From Aquimarina algiphila (GTDB lineage: Bacteria; Bacteroidota; Bacteroidia; Flavobacteriales; Flavobacteriaceae): a stretch of DNA of 64,000 nt. Both the position numbers and the translations under genes were made by a program. Shown in pieces: positions 10,701 to 18,737 of this stretch. Numbering within the stretch: the stretch's first letter is position 1; each line of letters opens with the position of its first letter. The notes under the pieces are model-generated. The model had not been told where the DNA came from. It saw only the letters and a list, made by a program, of their open reading frames with translations, and did not search any database. The stretch is from the NCBI RefSeq assembly GCF_007489275.1, contig NZ_VLNR01000006.1:1-64000 (forward strand), written 5' to 3'.

Positions 10701-10850
10701 ATACACTGTGGGGCTACTCCCAGAGGTCTGATCCCATCCTATAACAATAGAAGTGGCTGGGTTACCTCTTAATGTTAATCGATATTTACCGTTGGACGCT
10801 TGTGCTTGTAATCCCATAAGAATCACAAACAAAAAATAGAGCTTTTTCAT
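7767..10850 (-). CDS. T9SS-exported purple-acid-phosphatase-like metallophosphoesterase, multidomain
   Basis: A 1027-residue exported protein. A signal peptide (about 1-18) is followed by a purple-acid-phosphatase N-terminal FN3-like domain (about 20-112) and a metallophosphoesterase domain (about 118-370). The latter shows GGDSR (D127), GGDMTNG (D155), RGNHED (N191-H192), YHKP (H258) and CDAH (H296). Then come an FN3 domain (about 417-505), a jelly-roll-like segment (about 508-655), an InlB-type B-repeat (about 660-735), a DNRLRE/CBM96-like domain (about 740-930) and a T9SS type A sorting domain (about 945-1027, IHPNPF...). The usual GHxH motif reads CDxH here, so one metal ligand differs. 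It probably releases phosphate from organic esters at the cell surface. Confidence 0.85.
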   Translation of the reverse strand: MKKLYFLFVILMGLQAQASNGKYRLTLRGNPATSIVIGWDQTSGSSPTVYYGTTDFGTNYNSYPNSKTPDRTVSYKGMNNNFARLTGLTPNTAYYFVIRDSQGTSQRFWFKTAPSDNSRLSFIAGGDSRNNRTPRRNANSLVAKLKPHAVLFGGDMTNGDSSSEWREWFDDWQLTIASDNRMFPIVATRGNHEDSNNSVYNLFDVPSSNVYYAITFGQNLVRTYTLNTEISISGSQTTWLRNDLNANPNTVWKMAQYHKPMRPHVSSKREGNSQYSNWANLFYDKGVKLVIECDAHTVKTTWPLRPTTGSGNDEGFVRDDTNGTVYAGEGCWGAPLRSNNDNKSWTRNSARFNQFKWIFVDENKIETRTIKVDNASQVGSVSNNNVFTIPSNLDIWNPSNGSVVTINATVTTPDTEAPSTPTNLTSLNVTSNTASLDWNASTDNVAVSGYDIYQDNTKIGTTSTTTYNVTGLSPNTSYAFKIKAKDAAGNVSGFSTTESVTTLDGSTALFTVGITTVGTSNSTHSTRRAMPYTLSENGILQSIAIHIEGGTGNTQLGVYADNNGAPGNRIGQTAITSIRSTRGWQTIALENPVNVDSGDTIWLAWIFSANPGVAYVSGSPGRYQADGTSWSSSGGNMPSSYGSGAQSNYRYSVYANYTRNTSSTTYTLTTNTTGQGSVSGAGTYNDGSSATVTATPASGWQFDGWSGALSGSANPASLTMNTNKTVTATFTETNTGGGQTGSVEVAISNGSDDVEEGENGTIYANSSDLEMVYDSYNNNGYQKIGLRFQSVGIPKNAIITNAYLQFTADESNSASASLEISLHNSGNSPGFSSSNNVSGRSVFSEKVTWNPQSWSSNQNGSAQRSPNLKSMVQSLVNNTSWVSGNNVSFIIRGKGNSLTSTSAKRVADSYEGGANKAAKLIVEYTTNSARSLEIANIPLNQKEAFNIHPNPFVNTIDISASLSKSNSNYTVIIYTLQGKVVHKEGISSGSKNESVTITPKVNHSGIYLLSISDENGKVIETKRLIRK

Positions 10851-11560
10851 TTTTTTGTGTTTAAGTTAGTTGTATAGAAGGTATTGGTTTTTTAAAATCA
10901 GATTTGTTTTTCATAAAATACTTTTTATGAGATATTGATTATTTAAAGCTATTATAATCGAATCGTTATGTTTTTTACAATTAGGTATTGAATATTTTTA
11001 GGAGTTTGCATCTAATCATTTCACACATTAGATATACCAAGATTATGAGCTGTTATTTACCCATATTTATCATTTATAGAATTCAATTGTAAACATGATT
11101 TTATTGCAATTAGAAAGCAGATTTTTTTCATGATCGTAGTACATCAGGTTTTAAGGAATTCAAATTTAAAAAATTGGCCAGCAGCAAATTACCACACATA
11201 AATTCTTAATGTATCCTTAAATCATTTAACGTAAGTTTTCACAAAGCATAACATTGAATTTAGATCCAATTAACATTGCTTATTTTTTTGTTCTGAAATC
11301 TGCCTTATGTTTATATTCGACATAAGCATTATAAATACTACTGGAGTGAAGTGGTGGTGAGTTTTCATGATTTGGTTTGAGGTTTGTGTTTAAGAGTTTA
11401 TTTTTTTCAAAATTAGTTACTTCTTACAATTTAAATATAGGCTTTTGTCAATTATAAACTTGATATTAATCAATGAAATCAAAACAATATTTTTTGAGAT
11501 TTTAAGTTGGCAAATGTCTTATTCTTTTAAAAAAGTAAAAAACTCACGACATGACAACTA
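10851..11560. other. Long intergenic region without a recognisable gene
   Basis: Only AT-rich sequence and very short open frames (under 20 codons) are seen between the phosphatase start and the terminator of the protease gene. A TAATTTTG box on the minus strand at 11408-11415 resembles a -7 element but lacks a properly spaced -33 TTG. The long leader may carry the phosphatase promoter. Confidence 0.5.
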
Positions 11561-11596
11561 ATAAAAAAGAAAGGTCATCGCATACGATGACCTTTC
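11561..11596 (-). terminator. Rho-independent terminator of the M36 protease gene
   Basis: A perfect 12-bp stem (GAAAGGTCATCG / CGATGACCTTTC) with a CATA loop lies just beyond the stop at 11618. On the minus strand it is followed by a run of six T. Confidence 0.88.
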
Positions 11597-11617
11597 CTCA
11601 ATTACTCTATAAATCGG

Positions 11618-14600
11618 TTATTGCTTAATAAAACGTTTTATTGTTTCGCTTCCCGAATTTTGAATTTTAAGCATATACATGCCTGCACCCAAGCGGTCCA
11701 CGTTTATAAAACCGTTATTATTAATCTTTCCTTCTCCAACTACTTGTCCCATTAAGTTAACTATAGAATACGAAGTGTCTGAGATTGTTTTACCAGGAAT
11801 AAATACTCGAAGTACATCCCCTTTATTTAACGGATTTGGAAAAACAGCTATACTTGATAAAACATCTTCATCTTCGTCTCCTATGATTGGAGTATTTCCT
11901 CCAAATCCAGAAGTTGCTATTTCTGCTAATGATCCACCACAAGATCCTTCATAAATTTTCACATTAGAGAATATTGAACTATTTCTAGAACCAGCATCAT
12001 TATCGTTGATAAACACTAATCTATCCATTGCACCTGTATAGAAATCTCCTACCGGAATAACATATGTTCTGGTTCCACTAGTATAGTTATCAAAGTTCGT
12101 TACTCCATAATTTTGAGTACCATGAACTTTAAAATATTGAGTTTGTGTTAAGGTATTGTCATTTTCGAAACCAATTCCGTGAATTTCACCTTGAGCTGCA
12201 CTACTAAATTCAAATTCTATGACAGTATTTGTAGTTACCGTATAATTAAGAGGAATATACTTCCAGGTATTATTTTGAATAGATAATCCAGCACCTCCAT
12301 TTACAATAGAGAAATTACCAGCAGAATCTTGATTAGAAAAAGGAGTGATTTGGAAATCATTAAAGTCTAATGTAGTACATCCAGTTGGAGGGTTGACTGT
12401 TCCATTTTGAATACTTACAGCATCAATTGTAATATCTCCTTGCCAGCTATTACCAGTTACTGCATTAAATCTAAGTTGTACGCTAGCCTCTCCTGCATAC
12501 GCAGAAAGATCAATATCGGCAGCATTCCAGTCTGTTCCCTGAGCTCCAGTTCGGGTAAATACACTAGTCCAATTTCCTGTATTATTAGTTCTTGCTTCCA
12601 CTGTAAAAGTACCAACTGCACTACCTATCATATGATATTGAAATGTAAGGCTAGGTGAAGTCAAACTACTAAAATTTAAACATGGTGAATTAAGAATTGC
12701 TCTTTTATTAGGGAATCCTGCTCCAGTAACTGATGCTTCTACATAAAGATAGAAATTACCATCGATTGCACTTCCTGGGCCGGTTCCGTTTGAAGGTGTT
12801 CCTCCAGAATCTCTGGTCCAGTCAAGATCATCTCCAGAAGTGGCTTGTTTCCATTCTCCTAAATTAGTTTCAAAACTTTCACTAAATGGAAATGATGCCA
12901 CATCACCAGAACAATTTCCTGTTCCTGGTCCTGGTCCCGGATCATCGCAAGGGTTTACAAAAGAAACCGTTTGATCTGTTTGACCATTAGATCCCCCATT
13001 ATTATTTTCGTTCGCATCTTGTCCTACTCCACGTTCTGCAAAAGCTTTCCATATCAAACAGTTATATTTTCCCGCATATAAATCTTGATCAGCCTGAAGA
13101 ATTCCGTCACGTCCAGAAACAAATCCTGGATTATTCGCCGTGTTTTTCAATCCTTCTATTACAAGTGCCATTGCTATGTTATTACCTCCTGTACCATTAT
13201 AGAAATCAGCATCAAAACCTTCGGCATCAATTAATGCCCAAGTCATATCCCATAAAATTGTTGCAAAAGCATACCCAACTCCGTGTGGTCTTGCTAATCC
13301 ACCAATATCTGCATAATCTGTATCATTAATAGATCTATTTGTAGAATACCTTGTTGGACGAATTCCTGCTCCATCAATAGGTTGTCCTAATACATAAGGA
13401 CCAACACCTCTTCCATCGGTACCGGTGTCTCCAGCTTTCATTGTTAACATTAATCCAAACCAATCAGACCATCCTTCTCCCATTTGCTCAGAACCTCCTA
13501 GTGCATTAGTATTACGTCCTCCTACAAGTCTGGTTGAAATACCATGTCCATATTCGTGAGCAATAATAATGTTATCAAAACTTCCATCTCTACCTGGGCT
13601 TGTTCTATTCCAAAGAAACATCTGCATTCTTGGATTGCTTCCATCTCCTGGTGTTGCAAAGTTGGCATTATTAGTACCACTACCATCTTGTGCATCTGCA
13701 TTTACAGAATCACTTCCTGATCCACCATTACCATAATTATTTTCCTGGAAATTACCACTAGCTTCATCAAAACCATATTGATACCACACATCGTGCATGA
13801 TATTATTCCAATAAAACAAATTAGTTATTGATGCATCTCTATATGAGCTAGGTTGCTGATTTAGATTAACTGGGAAACTAAAATCTAGACTACCGCCTCC
13901 GCTTGGAGAAAATCCTGTTCCATTGTTTCCATTACTATCATCCTGTGCCCAAACATTATTACCTCTTGTAATAGTAAACTCAGCTCCTGAGCTTCCATTG
14001 GTATCATGCCAGCCAAAAGGTGATGCTGTAGTATTAGCCGGATTTGTTTCAATAGTACGATTTCCTTCATCGGGACTTGCCAAAGGCATCGCATATACAT
14101 TATATGAATCTGGTGCTAAAGCGGCAGTTGGCGCTTCTGCAACGGTAGCTACTTCTTTATTAAAAAGCACTGAATTATTATGATTGTGAGAAGTATTATC
14201 AGGAGTATCAAAATTACATTTGATCACCCAATTTTCCTCATATATGATGCTCCCTGAACTTGCATCTACATAACTATTCCACCAATTTTGACCACTTTTT
14301 TCGTATAAACTCACATTCCAACAAAGTTTAAGTTGATCGTTGTGTAATTTATATACTTGTTGTACTTTGATAGCTTCACCTTCCATAGTGATTCCAGAAT
14401 CTTTGAATTCATAAATTTCTGATCCTCCAGACTTGCTATTTACCGTTTTTGAAAGCCTCTGAGCAGAAGGTAAATTATGCGCCCTAATAACCGCATTTAT
14501 AGCTGCTATTTCATTAGAAGATGCTTTAGCAGAAGTTATCTTGGATGTTACATCTTTTATAAATTGATCGATCTGATAAGTAATTTGACCATTTTCAATA

Positions 14601-14857
14601 GATAATTTAAAAGTACCATCGACAATTGGAATATTGTTGTGAAGCTGATTTACATATACATGTTTTAATCCAGGTTTTAATGAAGTTGCTTCACTAGTAA
14701 TTCTCCATTCTGAATAATCGTTAATTGAAGAAGAGCTTTTTGACGTCGTAGTCTTAAAATCTTCAAAGTGACTTCGAACTATTGCATCTGAATTCTGTGC
14801 AAGAATTGTTTGCCCTACCAAAAATAATAGAATGGCAAACGAGTAGACTTTTTTCAT
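11618..14857 (-). CDS. T9SS-exported M36 (fungalysin-type) zinc metalloprotease
   Basis: A 1079-residue exported protease. It has a signal peptide (1-20), a fungalysin/thermolysin propeptide plus PepSY-like region (about 45-210) and an M36 catalytic domain (about 250-635). The zinc motif HEYGH is at 434-438, and the third ligand lies in the EQMGEGWSDWF helix. Beyond are a jelly-roll/MAM-like adhesion segment (about 655-825), a second beta-sandwich region starting at TTLDFNDFQITPF (about 830-985) and a T9SS type A sorting domain (about 1000-1079, VFPNPL..., GMYMLKI). It probably digests extracellular protein for nutrition. The gene is monocistronic, with a terminator on its downstream side. 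Confidence 0.93.
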   Translation of the reverse strand: MKKVYSFAILLFLVGQTILAQNSDAIVRSHFEDFKTTTSKSSSSINDYSEWRITSEATSLKPGLKHVYVNQLHNNIPIVDGTFKLSIENGQITYQIDQFIKDVTSKITSAKASSNEIAAINAVIRAHNLPSAQRLSKTVNSKSGGSEIYEFKDSGITMEGEAIKVQQVYKLHNDQLKLCWNVSLYEKSGQNWWNSYVDASSGSIIYEENWVIKCNFDTPDNTSHNHNNSVLFNKEVATVAEAPTAALAPDSYNVYAMPLASPDEGNRTIETNPANTTASPFGWHDTNGSSGAEFTITRGNNVWAQDDSNGNNGTGFSPSGGGSLDFSFPVNLNQQPSSYRDASITNLFYWNNIMHDVWYQYGFDEASGNFQENNYGNGGSGSDSVNADAQDGSGTNNANFATPGDGSNPRMQMFLWNRTSPGRDGSFDNIIIAHEYGHGISTRLVGGRNTNALGGSEQMGEGWSDWFGLMLTMKAGDTGTDGRGVGPYVLGQPIDGAGIRPTRYSTNRSINDTDYADIGGLARPHGVGYAFATILWDMTWALIDAEGFDADFYNGTGGNNIAMALVIEGLKNTANNPGFVSGRDGILQADQDLYAGKYNCLIWKAFAERGVGQDANENNNGGSNGQTDQTVSFVNPCDDPGPGPGTGNCSGDVASFPFSESFETNLGEWKQATSGDDLDWTRDSGGTPSNGTGPGSAIDGNFYLYVEASVTGAGFPNKRAILNSPCLNFSSLTSPSLTFQYHMIGSAVGTFTVEARTNNTGNWTSVFTRTGAQGTDWNAADIDLSAYAGEASVQLRFNAVTGNSWQGDITIDAVSIQNGTVNPPTGCTTLDFNDFQITPFSNQDSAGNFSIVNGGAGLSIQNNTWKYIPLNYTVTTNTVIEFEFSSAAQGEIHGIGFENDNTLTQTQYFKVHGTQNYGVTNFDNYTSGTRTYVIPVGDFYTGAMDRLVFINDNDAGSRNSSIFSNVKIYEGSCGGSLAEIATSGFGGNTPIIGDEDEDVLSSIAVFPNPLNKGDVLRVFIPGKTISDTSYSIVNLMGQVVGEGKINNNGFINVDRLGAGMYMLKIQNSGSETIKRFIKQ

Positions 14858-15104
14858 AAAAAATAAGTTTTGAGTTTGTGATATCTAAAATTAACGATTT
14901 TTAGAATGTTTATGATTATACTTAACAATAGTGTATTAAATTACCATAAATTAACACTTATATTGAACTATTTTTACACATATTGTTAAAATACAACATT
15001 CAAGAGACGACATTTCTGTTAACCTTTATAAACATTGACACTCTAATTAAAAATGTTTTAAGAAAAAATTATAAAAGAAATCCAAAAGAATAAAAATGCC
15101 TTTT
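14858..15104. other. Divergent intergenic region, upstream part
   Basis: This AT-rich spacer separates the leftward protease gene from the rightward YdeI-like gene. A short inverted repeat (AATGC / GCATT, about 15094-15111) is the only structure seen in it. Confidence 0.4.
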
Positions 15105-15138
15105 TTGCATTACGGTAAACATGTCGAAATTAATTTTG
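15105..15138 (+). promoter_or_regulatory. Bacteroidetes-type promoter for the YdeI-like gene
   Basis: TTG at 15105-15107 and TAATTTTG at 15131-15138, spaced 23 bases, match the flavobacterial -33 TTG / -7 TAnnTTTG pattern. The predicted transcription start would fall at about 15145, giving a leader of about 130 bases. Confidence 0.5.
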
Positions 15139-15146
15139 TTTTTTTT

Positions 15147-15164
15147 ATAACTAACGTTAGTTAT
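15147..15164. promoter_or_regulatory. 18-bp perfect palindrome at a predicted transcription start (candidate operator)
   Basis: ATAACTAACGTTAGTTAT is a perfect 18-bp dyad sitting right after the TAATTTTG box. Its size and position fit a repressor binding site. The cognate regulator is unknown. Confidence 0.45.
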
Positions 15165-15273
15165 CTTAACAAAAAGACAAATTTTGATTAACAAAATTCT
15201 TCAAAGTCTAAACAGGTTATTCCTAAATTATGATTTATGACTAATTCAAGTTACTTTTATTAAAATTAAAACA

Positions 15274-15756
15274 ATGAAAATCAAGACGTTTGAAACCTCT
15301 CTTCAATCTAGTCATAGTATTATAGTCCCAGATCAGATAGCAAATCATTATTTAAATAAAGGTTATAAAAGAGTAGTTGTTGAAATTGTTTTCAAAGAAA
15401 AATCGGTGCAATTTCACGCAGCATTGCAAAAAATAAAAGAAAGGTATCATATCACTTTTAACAAACAAAATCAGAAAAAATTAGGTATTTTTCCTTCTGA
15501 TTATTTTACTGTACGATTATTAGAAGATACTTCTAAATATGGTGTAGAAATACCAGAAGAGTTCGAAGCAGTATTGCAAAGTGATCCAGAAGCTCTGCAG
15601 ATTTTTGACACCCTTACTGCTGGTAAAAAACGAAGTATAATCTATTATATTTTAAAAATAAGAAACACTCAAAATCGTATCGACAAAGCACTTATCATTA
15701 CAGAAAACTTAAAACTAGGAATTAGAGATCATAAAGAATTAATAAAAAGACTATAA
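15274..15756 (+). CDS. YdeI/OmpD-associated family protein
   Basis: A 160-residue cytoplasmic protein. The N-terminal part (about 1-90) resembles the DUF1905-like beta fold in this group. The C-terminal part (about 100-155, EEFEAVLQSDPEALQIFDTL followed by AGKKRSIIYYILKIRN) matches the YdeI/OmpD-associated helical domain. Some members are linked to bacteriocin resistance, but their biochemical role is not settled. It stands alone with its own promoter-like sequence and palindrome. Confidence 0.8.
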   Translation: MKIKTFETSLQSSHSIIVPDQIANHYLNKGYKRVVVEIVFKEKSVQFHAALQKIKERYHITFNKQNQKKLGIFPSDYFTVRLLEDTSKYGVEIPEEFEAVLQSDPEALQIFDTLTAGKKRSIIYYILKIRNTQNRIDKALIITENLKLGIRDHKELIKRL

Positions 15757-15965
15757 CGCACTGAATGATATTTCTATTTTATAATGATATCATACCAATC
15801 CATTTATTATTAATTTTCACAATAGTTACACTATGCATAAAACGTTTAACATATAAGCATTTTACGCTATCTTATACACCTATAACAAAATTCTATATAT
15901 AATCTTTGTCATAAACTAAAACTGCATTATATTACGTTAACAAAATAAATACAAATCATAAAACT

Positions 15966-16556
15966 ATGAAAACCCTAAAATTAGCAGTACTTACTTTTTT
16001 ATCTATAGCTGTATTTAGCTGTAAAGGAGAAAAGAAAGAGGCTACGGATCAGGAAGATACTACAGAAACGGTAGAGACTGTAGAAAAGAAAGAAGAGGAT
16101 AAGACTATTACTCTATCATTTGCTCTTGAACCAAAAAGTGACAGTAAAGTTTCTGGCAAAGTTACTTTTACTGAATCTGAAGGTATGGTAAATATGGTTG
16201 CAGATTTAACTGGATTAAGTGAAGGAGAACATGCTATTCATATTCATGAAAAAGCAGATTGTTCTTCTCCAGATGGTAAATCTACAGGTGGTCACTGGAA
16301 TCCTACAATGGAACCTCATGGTAAATGGGGAGTAAAAGAAGGATATCATAAAGGTGACATAGGAAATTTTAAAGCAGATGCCGATGGCACCGGAAGTATT
16401 ACTTTTGCAACCAACGAATGGTGTATCGGTTGTGATGATGACAAAAAGAACATTGTTGGGAAAGCAATTATTGTACATCAAGGGACCGATGATTTTACCT
16501 CACAGCCTTCAGGTGCTGCTGGTAGTCGAGTAAGTTGCGGTGGTATCATACAATAA
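15966..16556 (+). CDS. sodC: Cu-Zn superoxide dismutase-family lipoprotein
   Basis: A 196-residue lipoprotein with lipobox cysteine at about C19 (AVFSC) and an acidic linker to about residue 46. All expected metal ligands are present: copper by H92, H94, H110 and H171; zinc by H110, H118, H128 and D131. C99 and C191 can form the conserved disulfide. The enzyme would remove superoxide in the periplasm or at the outer membrane. A strong terminator follows, so the sigma-factor gene downstream is a separate unit, but the proximity of an ECF system may hint at shared stress control (inference). Confidence 0.93.
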   Translation: MKTLKLAVLTFLSIAVFSCKGEKKEATDQEDTTETVETVEKKEEDKTITLSFALEPKSDSKVSGKVTFTESEGMVNMVADLTGLSEGEHAIHIHEKADCSSPDGKSTGGHWNPTMEPHGKWGVKEGYHKGDIGNFKADADGTGSITFATNEWCIGCDDDKKNIVGKAIIVHQGTDDFTSQPSGAAGSRVSCGGIIQ

Positions 16557-16571
16557 ATTACTAAAAAAGAC

Positions 16572-16610
16572 AAAAAAGAGGTTGCTATATAACAACCTCT
16601 TTTTTGTTTT
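16572..16610 (+). terminator. Rho-independent terminator after the SOD gene
   Basis: A 13-bp stem (AAAAAAGAGGTTG / CAACCTCTTTTTT) with an 8-base loop is followed by a T-rich tract, 16 bases past the stop. Confidence 0.92.
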
Positions 16611-16634
16611 AAATTAATGAAAACAGTACCTTCG
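16604..16634 (+). promoter_or_regulatory. Promoter-like sequence for the ECF sigma gene
   Basis: TTG at 16604-16606 and TACCTTCG at 16627-16634, 20 bases apart, fit the flavobacterial consensus with one mismatch in the -7 box. The start codon is at 16657. The -33 element overlaps the tail of the preceding terminator. Confidence 0.4.
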
Positions 16635-16656
16635 ATACTTCTTGTAGATCAACAGA

Positions 16657-17187
16657 ATGCAACCCACAGAACTTATTATAGCGTTACAGAATAAAAATCA
16701 AGCTGCGTTTAAACGTATTTATGATATGTATTCTCAAAATGTCTATGGTATTATTTATAATATTGTTAGAGATGAAGCTCTGTCTGAAGAAGTATTACAA
16801 GATGTATTTATTAAAATATGGAATAGTGCTCATACTTATTCTGAGAAAAAAGGACGGTTTTTTACCTGGATTCTTAATATAGCGCGTAATTCGGCTATTG
16901 ATAAAACCAGATCAAAGAGCTTTAAAAATACATCACAAAACCTAACAACCGATTATTTCGTAGATATATTAGAAGACAAAACTAATTTTAACAGTAAAAT
17001 AGATAGCATAGGAATCAAAAAGTACATTGCTGCACTAGAGCCTCTGTGTAAAAAAGTAATTGATCTGTTATTTTTTAAAGGATTTACACAGAAAGAGACT
17101 GCTGAAGAATTGGAAATTCCTTTAGGTACGGTAAAAACAAGGAATAGAATTTGTATTGATAAACTAAAACAAATATTGGAAGTATAA
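16657..17187 (+). CDS. ECF-type RNA polymerase sigma factor
   Basis: A 176-residue sigma-70-family factor. Region 2 (about 22-95) contains QDVFIKIWNSAHTYSEKKG and the -10 recognition helix GRFFTWILNIARNSAIDKTR. Region 4 (about 125-175) contains the helix-turn-helix FTQKETAEELEIPLGTVKTR. The RskA-like gene follows 6 bases after its stop, forming a standard sigma/anti-sigma pair. The inducing signal is not evident. Confidence 0.93.
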   Translation: MQPTELIIALQNKNQAAFKRIYDMYSQNVYGIIYNIVRDEALSEEVLQDVFIKIWNSAHTYSEKKGRFFTWILNIARNSAIDKTRSKSFKNTSQNLTTDYFVDILEDKTNFNSKIDSIGIKKYIAALEPLCKKVIDLLFFKGFTQKETAEELEIPLGTVKTRNRICIDKLKQILEV

Positions 17188-17193
17188 CAACTC

Positions 17194-17985
17194 ATGGATA
17201 TTAAAGCTTACATAGCATCTGGTATTTTAGAACTATACGTCTACGGTTCACTCTCTGAAAAAGAGAATACCGAAGTATACAAGGTGTTACAAGAATATCC
17301 TGAAGCTGTTAAAGAAGTAGAACGTATTGAAAATGCTTTACAACAATTATCAGCCGCAAAAGCTCCTGAAGATATAGAATCATTATACACTAAGGTACAA
17401 GAACAAATCCAATCTAATAATAATGTAATACCAATTACTCGTAAACGTACTAATCTGCCTGCTTACATTGGATGGGCAGCTTGTATTGCGCTATTAATTG
17501 GACTATTTATTCAATTTAACAAAAATCAAAAATTACAAAAGCAACTTGTCACGAATCAGATTGAACAAACATTACTTGAAGGAAAAATCAATATTGCAGA
17601 AGAAGACCTTTCTAAAGCCAAGTCTTTATTAAAAATATTGAGAAATAAAGATCTCATACAAGTTCCGTTAAAAGCCCAACAAGTTGATCCTACCGCTTAT
17701 GCTGCTGTTTATTGGGATAAAAATAAACAAACAGCTTATATTGATGTAGCTGGTCTTCCTACACCCCCTCCTGGAAAAGTGTATCAGGTATGGTCATTAA
17801 AACTTGACCCATTAACACCTACCAGTATGGGAGTATTGGATACGTTTAATGAGGATGATACTAAAATCTTTATACTAGCGAATCCTAATAAATCTGAAGC
17901 GTTTGGAATAACCCTAGAACCAGAAGGTGGTAGTGAATCTCCTACTTTAGAACAACTATACACCTTAGGAGTTGTAGAGTCCTAG
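17194..17985 (+). CDS. RskA-type anti-sigma factor
   Basis: A 263-residue inner-membrane protein. The cytoplasmic N-terminus (about 1-85) would bind the sigma factor, one membrane segment spans about 90-107, and a periplasmic RskA domain runs from about 160 to 263 (VYWDKNKQTAYIDVAGLP, GKVYQVWSLK, PNKSEAFGITLEPEGG). It lies directly behind the ECF sigma gene and would hold that sigma inactive until a periplasmic signal triggers proteolysis, as is known for the family. Confidence 0.9.
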   Translation: MDIKAYIASGILELYVYGSLSEKENTEVYKVLQEYPEAVKEVERIENALQQLSAAKAPEDIESLYTKVQEQIQSNNNVIPITRKRTNLPAYIGWAACIALLIGLFIQFNKNQKLQKQLVTNQIEQTLLEGKINIAEEDLSKAKSLLKILRNKDLIQVPLKAQQVDPTAYAAVYWDKNKQTAYIDVAGLPTPPPGKVYQVWSLKLDPLTPTSMGVLDTFNEDDTKIFILANPNKSEAFGITLEPEGGSESPTLEQLYTLGVVES

Positions 17986-18025
17986 AAGAATTAATGAAAA
18001 TCAGATTAAAATAGTCATACTAACG

Positions 18026-18514
18026 TTAATGAGTTTCTATTTTTATCGGTTTCTTTCCTAATTGATAGCTATCGAGAATTTCTTTAACTTCTTTTTTTGT
18101 CAATATTTTTATTTCGGTTTTTTTAACCGTTTCTTCTTCAGACATCATTGATCTCATTAAAACTAACTTAAAAGCTTCTTTCCTTTTTTCTACCTGATCA
18201 TCTCCTTTATTTTTTAAAACAAAATTTTTATATGATTCAGCCATAGCTAACCAAACCTCAATCTCATTATCAGGGTTTTGATCTCTCTTAAAATTAGTAA
18301 TTGTCTCATCGAGAGATATAGGATATACTTCTAAAAAAGTGTCATGAATTGTTCTAATATGATCTAATTGTTTATCTGTCAATGATTCATTTACAATAGG
18401 ACCGGGCGTTAATTTCTCTACTTCGATTTCCTGATAATCAGAATTTTCCTTTTTTGTTTCCTGACAGGAAACAATAGTAATAATAATTATCAATAGAAAT
18501 ATATAGTTTTTCAT
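18026..18514 (-). CDS. Hypothetical lipoprotein
   Basis: A 162-residue protein with a lipoprotein signal peptide (lipobox IVSC, cysteine 17). The mature part is helical and charged (DKQLDHIRTIHDTFLEVYP, WLAMAESYKNFVLKNKG) and resembles no family I can name. The gene is convergent with the anti-sigma gene and stands alone between two terminator or promoter regions. Its composition matches the neighbours, so it is probably real. Confidence 0.75.
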   Translation of the reverse strand: MKNYIFLLIIIITIVSCQETKKENSDYQEIEVEKLTPGPIVNESLTDKQLDHIRTIHDTFLEVYPISLDETITNFKRDQNPDNEIEVWLAMAESYKNFVLKNKGDDQVEKRKEAFKLVLMRSMMSEEETVKKTEIKILTKKEVKEILDSYQLGKKPIKIETH

Positions 18515-18623
18515 AATGTGAGTTTGACCTAGATAAATGTATTATACACACCTATTTACATTTGTTTTTCTAAATAAGTTGTAATATCCACAGATATACA
18601 AAGGTAATTTAAATATAAAAACA

Positions 18624-18661
18624 AGAAAAGCTTGTCTGCGCCCCTGCAGATAAGCTTTTCT
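18624..18661 (-). terminator. Terminator of the DUF4331/TPR/barrel operon
   Basis: A 16-bp stem (AGAAAAGCTTGTCTGC / GCAGATAAGCTTTTCT, one G-U pair) with a 6-base loop lies downstream of the leftward stop at 18738. On the minus strand it is followed by TCTTGTTTTTAT. Confidence 0.8.
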
Positions 18662-18737
18662 AAACATCAAAAAACAAACATCAAATTAGTTCTATTGTAC
18701 TGGTTTCAGTTATTTTTTAAAACCTAAGTAAGTGTAA

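Noticed and set aside
13923-14183. Frames on the strand opposite the M36 protease and other large genes
   Set aside because: They mirror the coding periodicity of the real gene and contain no recognisable domain.
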